Below are positions 45,802 to 54,366 of a stretch of 64,000 nucleotides of DNA, piece by piece. The notes beneath the pieces were generated by a model, which did not search any database, had not been told where the DNA came from, and saw only the letters and a program-made list of their open reading frames with translations. Source of the DNA: Pyrinomonadaceae bacterium (lineage in GTDB: Bacteria > Acidobacteriota > Blastocatellia > Pyrinomonadales > Pyrinomonadaceae); assembly GCA_019694355.1 (NCBI GenBank), contig JAIBCB010000002.1, positions 372,001 through 436,000 on the forward strand, given 5' to 3'. Both the position numbers and the translations under genes were made by a program. The first letter of the stretch is position 1; the number at the start of each line of letters is the position of its first letter.

Positions 45802-45817
45802 TGGCACGCCCTTTGCA
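45802..45817 (+). promoter_or_regulatory. Sigma-54 (-24/-12) promoter of the exported glycine-rich protein
   Basis: TGGCACG-CCCT-TTGCA is a perfect match to the -24/-12 consensus, with GG (45803-45804) and GC (45815-45816) ten bases apart. It lies 64 bases before ATG 45881. A sigma-54 promoter requires an activator ATPase, not seen in the window. Confidence 0.75.
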
Positions 45818-45880
45818 ATTACTCACGCCGGAATAAGCGGTTCGATTTCGGCCCGGATCTGGACAAGAAAAGGAGGTCGA

Positions 45881-46495
45881 ATGACAAGAGCCATAGCTCC
45901 CTTAAAACGCTTATTTCCATTGGTTTTGATCTTTGTCAGTACAGGTTTTCTATACGCGCAATCGGGGTCGATCTATCGGCTCCCCGCGGGCACAAAGATC
46001 AAGCTGAAATTGGGTGCCGAACTAAAGACCGGGGTGTCGAGCGTCGGCGATACTTTCATCGCAAAGGTCGCCGAACCGGTTCGCCGCGAAGGCGAGATCG
46101 TGCTGCCGGAAGGTACGGCATTTGAGGGCCGGATCACAGTTGCGGAAAAGGCACGAGCCGGCGGACGAGACGGCGAACTCAAGTTCGAGATCGATCATAT
46201 GCTGATCGGCGATGATATTCGCCGGAGCGTTTCGACAAAGGTCTTGACGAAGTTCGATGCTGATTCGTCGCGGCTGCTTAAAACCGCCAGTATCGTTGGC
46301 GGAACGGCGGTCGGAGCCCTTATCGGTTATGCGGCCGGTGCAGGCAACGGAGCTCTTCTCGGGGCCGGGATCGGAGCCGGAGTCAGCACGGGAACGGCCG
46401 TCCTGCAGCGTGGACGCGATATTCGGATCAAAAAGGATCAAACTTTTGTGATCGAACTCAAAGATGACCTGATACTGCCTGTCTTGGATTATTGA
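45881..46495 (+). CDS. Exported hypothetical protein with glycine-zipper segment
   Basis: A 204-residue protein with a signal peptide (LKRLFPLVLIFVSTGFLYAQ, about residues 8-27). A beta-rich domain follows (RLPAGTKIKLKLGAEL; VLPEGTAFEGRITVAEKA). The segment around residues 138-172 is Gly/Ala-rich and zipper-like (GGTAVGALIGYAAGAGNGAL), as in proteins that insert in or span the outer membrane. The family is unknown to me; the barrel-like N-terminal part recalls SH3-type or VirB10-like folds only loosely. A strong AAGGAGG precedes the ATG, a sigma-54 promoter lies upstream, and a terminator lies downstream, so it is monocistronic. Confidence 0.75.
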   Translation: MTRAIAPLKRLFPLVLIFVSTGFLYAQSGSIYRLPAGTKIKLKLGAELKTGVSSVGDTFIAKVAEPVRREGEIVLPEGTAFEGRITVAEKARAGGRDGELKFEIDHMLIGDDIRRSVSTKVLTKFDADSSRLLKTASIVGGTAVGALIGYAAGAGNGALLGAGIGAGVSTGTAVLQRGRDIRIKKDQTFVIELKDDLILPVLDY

Positions 46496-46532
46496 GGTTG
46501 GCCGTTGGCGAGAACCGTTCGGCCATATTAGG

Positions 46533-46573
46533 AAAAAGCCCGTCGTGAAGGGGAGAGCACGGCGGGCTTTTTC
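46533..46573 (+). terminator. Rho-independent terminator after the glycine-zipper protein
   Basis: AAAAAGCCCGTCGTG (46533-46547) and CACGGCGGGCTTTTT (46558-46572) form a 15-bp stem with one mismatch and a ten-base loop, ending in a T-run. It is 38 bases after the stop at 46495 and could also work from the other strand. Confidence 0.9.
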
Positions 46574-46673
46574 TATTTGCGCCTGCCCAAGGCACGCCCT
46601 TTTTGGTGTTGGTGCCGCATTGTGAGAAAATACCGTTTTTATCAGAACTCTATATCTCAAACAGGAAGGTTAA

Positions 46674-47609
<936 letters not shown>

Positions 47610-47627
47610 TCTGATTTTTTTGACGAT

Positions 47628-47667
47628 AAAAACGCGGTCGGATGCGTTGTCCGGCCGCGTTTTTTTG
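47628..47667 (+). terminator. Rho-independent terminator of mdh
   Basis: ACGCGGTCGGA (47632-47642) and TCCGGCCGCGT (47650-47660) form an 11-bp stem with one G-T pair, followed by seven T. It is 19 bases after the mdh stop. Confidence 0.9.
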
Positions 47668-47690
47668 TTAGTTACCAATTTACGATCTTT

Positions 47691-47749
47691 CAATTGACAA
47701 TGGACAATTCGAGCATCTCAACACGCTCTTGATTGTCCATTGTAAATTG
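47691..47749. repeat. 18-bp AT-rich inverted repeat between convergent genes
   Basis: CAATTGACAATGGACAAT (47691-47708) and ATTGTCCATTGTAAATTG (47732-47749) are inverted copies with one mismatch, 23 bases apart. A further CCAATTGTACATTGGG follows. It lies between the mdh terminator and the 3' end of the metalloprotease gene. It could fold in the tail of either transcript or be a small non-autonomous element. Confidence 0.7.
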
Positions 47750-47776
47750 GCCAATTGTACATTGGGTGAAATTGTC

Positions 47777-50305
47777 TCAGTTCAGATACGCACTCGGTGC
47801 GGGGACGTCGCCTGCGAGGCCGAACGGAACGACAGAGAAGCCTGCACTCGAACCGAGGATATAGAACAAACCTTGTGCATCGGGGCGATAGACCGCAAAG
47901 TCTGCCTTGCCGTCACCGTCGTAATCGCCTGCGGCAGGGATGTCGGTCGAGATGCCGAACGGTGCACCGTAGGCTGTCTCGTTCTCGCTCCTAAGCACGT
48001 ACCAGAAGCCCGTAGATGGACGATAGACGGCGATGTCCGTCTTGCCGTCGCCTGTGTAGTCCGCAGGGACGACCTTGTCGCCCGCAGCACCGAACTGTGC
48101 CGCGTAGAACGCTCCGTTCGATGAATTGAACCTGTACCAGACGCCTGTCGATGGACGATACACGGCGATGTCCGCCTTGCCGTCTCCGTCGAAATCGGCC
48201 GTGGTCGGTTTGTCGCCCGCAAGCCCGAACTGCACTGCCGTAAAGCCTTCGGTCGAACGCTGTATGTAGAACGTGCCTTGTGCATCAGGTCGATACACGG
48301 CCAGATCGGCCTTGCCGTCACCATCAAAATCACCCGGCGTCGGGATGTCTGTCGAGATGCCGAAAGGTGCTACCGTGAGTGTCAGGTCTTCACTTCGCAG
48401 GATGTACCAAGTTCCTGTCGATGGACGGTACATCGCGACATCCGTCTTGCCGTCGCCCGTGTAGTCCGCAGGCACCATCTTGTCGCCCGCCGCACCGAAC
48501 TGATACGCCGTAAATCCTGCCGTCGATCTCTGCAGATACCAGACATTGCTCGACGGCCTGTACACGCTCGCATCCGTCTTCCCATCACCATCAAAATCGA
48601 ACATCGTTGCACCGGTCGGCGTCGATGATGTGCCGATCGTGAAGTTCGCGGAGGATGTGCCCGCAGGGTCAACGAATCCGGCCTCGCGAACGCGAATTCG
48701 TGCCGTCGAGGTCGGAGTGTTCGGAACGGTCCAACTTCGCGAACCGGTGTTCGCAATGTCATTCGCTATGATGGTCGGATAGGTCGAACCGCCGTCCGTC
48801 GAGAGTTCGATCGTTACGTTGCGGTCGAATCCAGAAGCATTCGTCCACGAGATATTGATGTTCGAACCGATCGCTACTGAACCGCTAGCAGGTGCGACGT
48901 TCGTTATTGCGTCGCGAACCTGATCCGAGTTGCCGTCGCGATACCATCCGATGTCACGCATTACCTGTCGCGTCAGATCAAGCGTAAGCGGCAGACCAAT
49001 GTTTATACTCGGCTCCATCAACAGATTCGGACTGCAAGCGGAATTGAAATGCGAGATCGACGATCCGCCCTGAAATGTCGAAGGTGTGTAAAGCTGCACT
49101 CGTCCGCTCGAATCATCACAGGCCGTAAGGAAACTCGACGCGATCCTGACGTTCGGTCCATCGAATACAACGTTATTATTATTCGTCGCGGATGTGCGGC
49201 GCTCGATATCAGTCATTTCAGACCAACGCTTTCCGGTCGTGGTATCGACCATGAACCGAAGATATGCGTCAGGAAATCCCGACGGCATCTCGCCCGATGA
49301 ACCATTCACAAAACTCGAAAAACCAAGCCCGTGACCCATTTCGTGAAGAAGTACGACGAGCAGATTGATGCGATTCGACGGTGTCGAGTTATTCAGTCCG
49401 TAGTAAAATCGCGAGCCCGCTCCGAGACAGCCGTTGTCAATGTCGGTATTGAACTGCGCAAAGATCTCCGGATTCGAAAGATTGAGCGGACTGCCCGCGA
49501 GCTTGTTCGCCAATGAAACGTGATACCAAGTTCCCGCGACTGGAGCTCCCGAAAAATCACGAAGGCGGCTCGTTGCACCCGCGGAGCCAAGAACACCGCC
49601 GCTCGGTGTGCATGGGGAGAGCGAATTGAACTGGGAGTTCACCTCGATCGGAACAGATGTGTCGAGGAACGCTCCCCAGATCCCGGCCGCAAAATTGAAT
49701 AGATTCAAACGCTGTTGGCCGCGTGTCGTGCCGTCATTGCCGCCTTCAGGAGATGCAGCGGTCGGATCGTTAAAACCTTCACCGGCACCGTCGCCATTTA
49801 CGATCGTGATCGTTGCGGAATTTGGGCTCATTGCACGACGTTGAGCTGCTTCGGCGATCAGGTTCTTGTAAAAGATCAGTTCAGAGGGCGACATTCCATG
49901 CCGAGCGGCCTCGTCGGCGATCTCCGTTTTTTCAGGATAGTGCGATGTAAGCCTTGCTCCGGTAAAAAGATCGCGTCCAAAGAAATTTTCGGCCTCGCCA
50001 AGATCTGTGACACACGCCGCAACAGGTTCTCCATCACTTCCGAGTCGCCCGAGCATCACGTTCTGGAACGTCTTGCCCATATCGACCTCAACTCCGCCAT
50101 CCGGCAGAGTCCGCTCAATACTGCGAGCATCAGTTCGGTCAGTGAGATCAGCGATCAGGCGTCCGAGTTCGCGATCTCCGTTCTGCGGCTGCGCGCGATC
50201 TTGATGTGTCTGCGCCGTTGCCAGCGACCAGCGGCCTGTTCCTACAAAGATCAAAACTGCGAAAAGAATTGCCAATGCTGCGGCGGAGAGAATTGCTTTT
50301 TTCAT
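47777..50305 (-). CDS. Exported zinc metalloprotease with FG-GAP repeats
   Basis: An 842-residue secreted protein. Signal peptide: residues 1-28 (AILSAAALAILFAVLIFVGTG). The catalytic region around residues 150-480 has HEMGHGLGF near residue 322, a HExxH zinc motif. An Ig-like segment follows (IGSNINISWTNASGFDRNVT), and the C-terminal 250 residues hold six FG-GAP/VCBS-type repeats of the form DGDGKADIAVYRPSTG, whose Asp loops usually bind calcium. The protein ends VPAPSAYLN. ATG at 50305 (MKKAIL) directly begins the signal peptide; the frame to 50359 lacks sense. It is divergent from the subtilase gene. Confidence 0.88.
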   Translation of the reverse strand: MKKAILSAAALAILFAVLIFVGTGRWSLATAQTHQDRAQPQNGDRELGRLIADLTDRTDARSIERTLPDGGVEVDMGKTFQNVMLGRLGSDGEPVAACVTDLGEAENFFGRDLFTGARLTSHYPEKTEIADEAARHGMSPSELIFYKNLIAEAAQRRAMSPNSATITIVNGDGAGEGFNDPTAASPEGGNDGTTRGQQRLNLFNFAAGIWGAFLDTSVPIEVNSQFNSLSPCTPSGGVLGSAGATSRLRDFSGAPVAGTWYHVSLANKLAGSPLNLSNPEIFAQFNTDIDNGCLGAGSRFYYGLNNSTPSNRINLLVVLLHEMGHGLGFSSFVNGSSGEMPSGFPDAYLRFMVDTTTGKRWSEMTDIERRTSATNNNNVVFDGPNVRIASSFLTACDDSSGRVQLYTPSTFQGGSSISHFNSACSPNLLMEPSINIGLPLTLDLTRQVMRDIGWYRDGNSDQVRDAITNVAPASGSVAIGSNINISWTNASGFDRNVTIELSTDGGSTYPTIIANDIANTGSRSWTVPNTPTSTARIRVREAGFVDPAGTSSANFTIGTSSTPTGATMFDFDGDGKTDASVYRPSSNVWYLQRSTAGFTAYQFGAAGDKMVPADYTGDGKTDVAMYRPSTGTWYILRSEDLTLTVAPFGISTDIPTPGDFDGDGKADLAVYRPDAQGTFYIQRSTEGFTAVQFGLAGDKPTTADFDGDGKADIAVYRPSTGVWYRFNSSNGAFYAAQFGAAGDKVVPADYTGDGKTDIAVYRPSTGFWYVLRSENETAYGAPFGISTDIPAAGDYDGDGKADFAVYRPDAQGLFYILGSSAGFSVVPFGLAGDVPAPSAYLN

Positions 50306-50700
50306 GATCGGTACAACCTGGAAACGTTGGGGGCCGTGCGAAGTCTCGCGGAGTCTCAATCATCTCATAGCCGACGAATTTTGCCAACAAGTTTTTACAA
50401 TTCGATCAAAGACAATGAAACCGGGCGAGGCCGTTGAAGGTTGAGTGGCAGGGTGAGCGTCTTTCGACATTTGAAGGACTGTTTTGGCCACCATTCAACG
50501 GTCGTCAGGTTGACCGAAAGACGCGGTCAGCCTGACCGATTTTTTGTCAGGCTCAAAGAGTGCAGTCGCCTTAACTGTTGTTATTTCACCAGTTAGACCA
50601 TGGCACGCTCCTTGACTATATATCGAGCAACATGAAGTGCGCCGAATAGTGTGCACTCCCACACCGGTCGATCCACCCCGGAAAGGAGAAAAGAATTTGT
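50306..50700. promoter_or_regulatory. Divergent control region between two exported proteases
   Basis: A 395-base gap. It contains a perfect 15-bp palindrome CGGTCAGCCTGACCG (50524-50538), an imperfect relative at 50499-50516, and a third half-copy GTCAGGC near 50547. A -24/-12-like element (50600-50615) and AAGGAG (50683-50688) before the subtilase also lie here. The remainder shows nothing I can name, including no clear promoter for the metalloprotease. Confidence 0.55.
50600..50615 (+). promoter_or_regulatory. Sigma-54-like promoter of the subtilase gene
   Basis: TGGCACG-CTCC-TTGAC has a perfect -24 block and a -12 block differing at the GC dinucleotide (GA). It is 85 bases before the ATG. 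The palindromes 60-100 bases upstream sit where activator sites for sigma-54 promoters usually lie. Confidence 0.45.
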
Positions 50701-53265
50701 ATGTTGAGTTTAGTTTTATCGAAAGTGATGCAAAAGACACTAGCAATAGTGTTTATCGCATCCTTTCTGTTTGCGAACACGCTGGCGTTCGCAACAAACG
50801 ATGCGAATCGTATTCGCTCGTTAAATTCAAATGAGGTTGTCGCGAAATTTACCACCGATCTTACTCAGCTTGGCCGTGAAGGAAGACTGCGTAAGAACCT
50901 AAGCCTCGAGAGCGATGTCATTCGTCTCACGAACGCGTTAGCAGAAGGGGGTCTTCGCCAACCGGTTCTCGTCACCGAGTTGCGGGAAACACGAAACACG
51001 ATTGTTGAGCAGCTTGCACTTAAGATCGCGAACGGCGATGTGCCCTCGGGCCTTGTCGGTCATGACGTTGTCAGGCTTGACGTGGATTCTGTTTACTCCA
51101 ACTCCGCAACCGGTGACGATTTCGAGAGCCTGGTTTCATCCATTTTGGATAACGCAGTCTCCGATCACGGCAAGAAGATATTATTCATTGACGATCTCGG
51201 AAATGTTCTTCGCAGCAAGAATGTCGCCGCGAAACTCTTGAGTTGTGTCGCTGAAGGAAAGATCGCGGTTATCGGCGGCAGCAATGCTGCTGATTACCGC
51301 GATCGCATCGATGCCGACACAACATTGGCCGATGCGTTTGCGGCCTTTGCCATTAAGGATACGACGGCCCGAGCGGACCAAGATGAGAGCGCTTCAAATT
51401 CCGGGAACTATCGGGGCGGCAACTTGTCGCCGGATCTTCGTGAGATGATCGCAAGCGATCCGAGCGGCCAGACTCGCGTTGACGTGATCGTTCAGGCACA
51501 AAATGCCAACGATCCGGCTCTTCGTCAGCTTATCGCTTCGGGCGAGGCTCATATCACCGGCCGCGTTGGTTCGACCGATACGCTTGTCGTCAATATGCCG
51601 CTTTTGACCGTTCAGGCTTTGTCGCAAAGCGGTTTGGCGAACTACATTTCGCCGGATCGGCCGACTTCAACGACCGGGCACATTGAGGACACAACGGGCC
51701 TTTCGCTGATGCGAAGCCAGCCCGCTCTCAATGGCCGTTCGGCTTATACGCTCGACGGAACTGGCGTCGGCATCGCGGTTCTCGATTCGGGTATCTACGC
51801 AGGTCATAACGGATTCAAGAACAATGCAGGTGCTTCTAGGATCGTCGCGAACGTGAACTTTACGAACGCGAATATCAACGACACGAGCGATGGCTATGGG
51901 CACGGAACTCACGTTGCGGGCCTTGCCGCCGGTAACTCTAACATCTCGAGCGGTGCGTATCGCGGTGTGGCGTCAAACGCTAACATCATTAGCGTGAAGG
52001 TTCTAAACGGAAATGGCCAGGGCCAGCAGTCGTGGCTGTTGAACGGCCTCGACTGGGTTCTCACCAACCGCACGACCTACAACATTCGCGTCGTGAACCT
52101 GAGCCTCGGTGCGACGGCGATCGACACATACACGAACGATCCGGTCTGCCTTAAGGTCAAGGAACTCGTGGATAACGGCATTGTCGTGATCGCGGCTGCG
52201 GGAAACCTCGGCAAGGATTCACTCGGCAATAAGCGATACGGCCAGATCCATTCGCCGGGCAATAGCCCGTACGTCATCACGGTCGGGGCGAGCAACTCGA
52301 TGGGAACAACTGCTCATGGCGATGACACCATCGCGAGCTTTAGCTCGCGTGGGCCTACACGCAGTTTCTACACGACCTCGACCGGGACAAAGGTCTTCGA
52401 CAATATCATCAAACCGGATCTCGTTGCTCCGGGAAACAAGGTTATCTCGCAGAAATCGCCTTCGAATCTGATGTCAACCGAGAACCCGACCTTGAATCTC
52501 GATTCGACCAACGGCACGGATTCGATGATGTATATGAGCGGGACGTCGATGTCGTCACCGGTGGTTGCCGGTGCGGCTGCACTCTTGCTTCAGGTCAATC
52601 CAAACCTAACGCCCCAGATGGTCAAGATGCTGCTCCAATACACGGCGCAGCCGATCGCCGGCGTGAATACGTTCGAACAAGGTGCGGGCGAACTCAATCT
52701 CGACGGTGCGGTGCGGCTCGCAAGATCGCTTCGTACCGATATCGATTTTCGCTTGCTCACGCTCGGCGATTCGATGGTTCCGTCAGGTTGGACGATGCCG
52801 TCAGCATCATCAACCATAGGCGGCAGTTCATATTCATGGGCCCAGTTGGTCACCGGCAGCTACACCAGCCTGACAGGTTCACAGCTTGTCTCAAAGTTCC
52901 AGCGAGTCTATCGCCGCGACAATAGCGTCGGTGAAGGTGTAACTTTCGGCAACGGTAACTTTTCGCTAGATCTGACCTACCTGACCAGTGGCCTTTCGAT
53001 CAACCGGAACATAAATACCAGCAACGGTACGCCATTTGGGGCAGGTTCCTTATACCTGAGTTACGGCGTACTGGTCGGAGACGGAGTCCTTGTTGGCGAC
53101 GGTGTTATCGTCGGGGATGGAGTTCTCATCGGCGACGGAGTTCTTGTCGGCGATGGCGTGCTTATCGGCGACGGCGTGTTGGTCGGTGACGGCGTGCTCA
53201 TCGGCGATGGAGTTCTCGTTGGAGATAGTGCTTTGCAAGGCGATAATACGCCTGCGATGCAGTAG
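50701..53265 (+). CDS. Exported subtilase (S8) with inactive ClpB-like AAA+ prodomain and hexapeptide array
   Basis: An 854-residue secreted protein. Signal peptide at about residues 11-31 ([21 protein letters not shown]). Residues 52-218 align with the first AAA+ module of ClpB/Clp[65 protein letters not shown]. The Walker A site reads ELRETRNT instead of GEPGVGKT and the ERRF arginine finger is ADAF. Residues 235-320 resemble an inhibitor-like propeptide. The S8 domain has Asp362 (AVLDSGI), His401 ([10 protein letters not shown]), Asn502 and Ser616 (GTSMSSP), so it should be active. Residues 789-848 are nine GDGVL(V/I)-type hexapeptides plus one degenerate copy. AAGGAG lies 12 bases before the ATG. 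Confidence 0.9.
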   Translation: MLSLVLSKVMQKTLAIVFIASFLFANTLAFATNDANRIRSLNSNEVVAKFTTDLTQLGREGRLRKNLSLESDVIRLTNALAEGGLRQPVLVTELRETRNTIVEQLALKIANGDVPSGLVGHDVVRLDVDSVYSNSATGDDFESLVSSILDNAVSDHGKKILFIDDLGNVLRSKNVAAKLLSCVAEGKIAVIGGSNAADYRDRIDADTTLADAFAAFAIKDTTARADQDESASNSGNYRGGNLSPDLREMIASDPSGQTRVDVIVQAQNANDPALRQLIASGEAHITGRVGSTDTLVVNMPLLTVQALSQSGLANYISPDRPTSTTGHIEDTTGLSLMRSQPALNGRSAYTLDGTGVGIAVLDSGIYAGHNGFKNNAGASRIVANVNFTNANINDTSDGYGHGTHVAGLAAGNSNISSGAYRGVASNANIISVKVLNGNGQGQQSWLLNGLDWVLTNRTTYNIRVVNLSLGATAIDTYTNDPVCLKVKELVDNGIVVIAAAGNLGKDSLGNKRYGQIHSPGNSPYVITVGASNSMGTTAHGDDTIASFSSRGPTRSFYTTSTGTKVFDNIIKPDLVAPGNKVISQKSPSNLMSTENPTLNLDSTNGTDSMMYMSGTSMSSPVVAGAAALLLQVNPNLTPQMVKMLLQYTAQPIAGVNTFEQGAGELNLDGAVRLARSLRTDIDFRLLTLGDSMVPSGWTMPSASSTIGGSSYSWAQLVTGSYTSLTGSQLVSKFQRVYRRDNSVGEGVTFGNGNFSLDLTYLTSGLSINRNINTSNGTPFGAGSLYLSYGVLVGDGVLVGDGVIVGDGVLIGDGVLVGDGVLIGDGVLVGDGVLIGDGVLVGDSALQGDNTPAMQ
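53065..53244 (+). repeat. 18-bp coding tandem repeat, ten units
   Basis: Nine in-frame 18-base units encode G-V-(L/I)-(V/I)-G-D, from 53065 to 53226, and a tenth decayed unit (SALQGD) runs to 53244. Third positions vary between units, so the protein repeat is older than simple slippage and is probably kept by selection. Confidence 0.92.
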
Positions 53266-53271
53266 GGGGAG

Positions 53272-54183
53272 ATGTTAAGAGTGTTTGATACAGCAATGAA
53301 AACGTCATACGAACCCGCTATTGCGAGCGAACCATGTTATGGTCGATCTGTCGCAACTCGCGCGTTTCGTTTGGGCGAGTCTGATTCTGCTGAGGTCCTG
53401 GCGTTCCTTGCGATCGATCCGGTCCCGACGGTTGTGATGTCTAGCTACATCGCAGACAACGGTATCGTGAGTGCCCTCAATCGCGGAACATTCTTTGGGC
53501 ATCGCGACGAAAGGGGTGAGCTTGACGGCGTCGCTCTGATCGGCCACGCCACTCTCGTTGAGGCTCGGTCTGACGAAGCGATGGAAGCTCTTGCAAGAGT
53601 TGCCAAGAACCCTGCGGTTCCAACTCACCTGATAATGTCGAACGGCGGAGCAGCTCAGAGATTTTTCGACGTTATGACGGACGGCCTTGGCGAGGTCCGT
53701 TTACGATGTGTCGAAGATCGGTTCGAAGCAGCGTTTCCGTTTGCGGTCCAGACGTGTGAATACACGATCAAGAACGCTGACATTAGCCAACTCGAGCCCG
53801 TCGCCCAGGCACAAGCCGAGATCGCATTTCTCGAATGCGGAGTCGATCCGATGGTTCGAGACCGTGAAGGATTCTTAAAGCGTGTTGCCCGCCGCATCGA
53901 GCAAGGACGTGTCTTTTCGGTTGTCGAAGATGGCAAGCTTATGTTCAAGGCTGACATCATCGCCGAAACGAACGAAACGATCTACCTCGAAGGCGTCTAT
54001 GTCGATCCCGAATATCGTGGAAAAGGGATCGGCTCGAGATGCCTCGCAGATTTGACCGCGCACCTGTTGTCACGAGCTCCGAATATCTGTCTGCTAAGCA
54101 ATGTGGATTTTACGAAAGCCCATCGAAGCTTTGAAAAAGCCGGATATCACAGAACGGGACAGTGCGTAACGCTTTTTGTTTAA
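53272..54183 (+). CDS. GNAT-family N-acetyltransferase
   Basis: A 303-residue protein whose C-terminal 110 residues form a GNAT fold. The acetyl-CoA loop reads [19 protein letters not shown], and the closing strand motif is [17 protein letters not shown]. The N-terminal 170 residues are a second, weaker GNAT-like half, as in other two-domain GNAT proteins. The substrate is unknown. AGGGGGAG lies just before ATG 53272, which is six bases after the subtilase stop, so the two are probably cotranscribed although one is exported and this one is cytoplasmic. Confidence 0.85.
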   Translation: MLRVFDTAMKTSYEPAIASEPCYGRSVATRAFRLGESDSAEVLAFLAIDPVPTVVMSSYIADNGIVSALNRGTFFGHRDERGELDGVALIGHATLVEARSDEAMEALARVAKNPAVPTHLIMSNGGAAQRFFDVMTDGLGEVRLRCVEDRFEAAFPFAVQTCEYTIKNADISQLEPVAQAQAEIAFLECGVDPMVRDREGFLKRVARRIEQGRVFSVVEDGKLMFKADIIAETNETIYLEGVYVDPEYRGKGIGSRCLADLTAHLLSRAPNICLLSNVDFTKAHRSFEKAGYHRTGQCVTLFV

Positions 54184-54191
54184 GATGCGAA

Positions 54192-54222
54192 CGCTGAGGA
54201 CGATCCCCGACTGTCCTCAGCG
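54192..54222 (+). terminator. Hairpin after the GNAT gene
   Basis: CGCTGAGGAC (54192-54201) and GTCCTCAGCG (54213-54222) form a perfect 10-bp stem with an 11-base loop, eight bases after the GNAT stop. The following T-run is weak (CCTTTC), so it may be a 3'-end stabiliser or a poor terminator. Confidence 0.5.
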
Positions 54223-54366
54223 GAACCTTTCAGCATCGCTTTCTCCCACTCCCCATTCCGCTGCGGCGCCGAACCTTATCGGCATTGCAATAACGATCGC
54301 CTCTCCTCAAGCTCCCATAGAGGGCACAAATGTATCGGCAAGCGAGATCCTTGCCTAATTAAGAAG

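Noticed and set aside
46590..46606. Second possible -24/-12 promoter (AGGCACGCCCTTTTTGG) before mdh
   Set aside because: The -24 block is fair but the essential GC of the -12 block is TT.
47800..48560. Possible DNA repeat cluster or mobile element
   Set aside because: The repeating Asp/Gly-rich pattern comes from six FG-GAP units of the metalloprotease, a normal protein repeat.
53065..53244. Possible CRISPR array
   Set aside because: Units are 18 bases, contiguous without spacers, and in frame inside the subtilase; it is a protein repeat.
54176..54358. 60-codon plus-strand open frame after the GNAT gene
   Set aside because: Overlaps the GNAT end, contains the perfect 10-bp hairpin, lacks a ribosome site and reads as low-complexity Ser/Pro/Ala.
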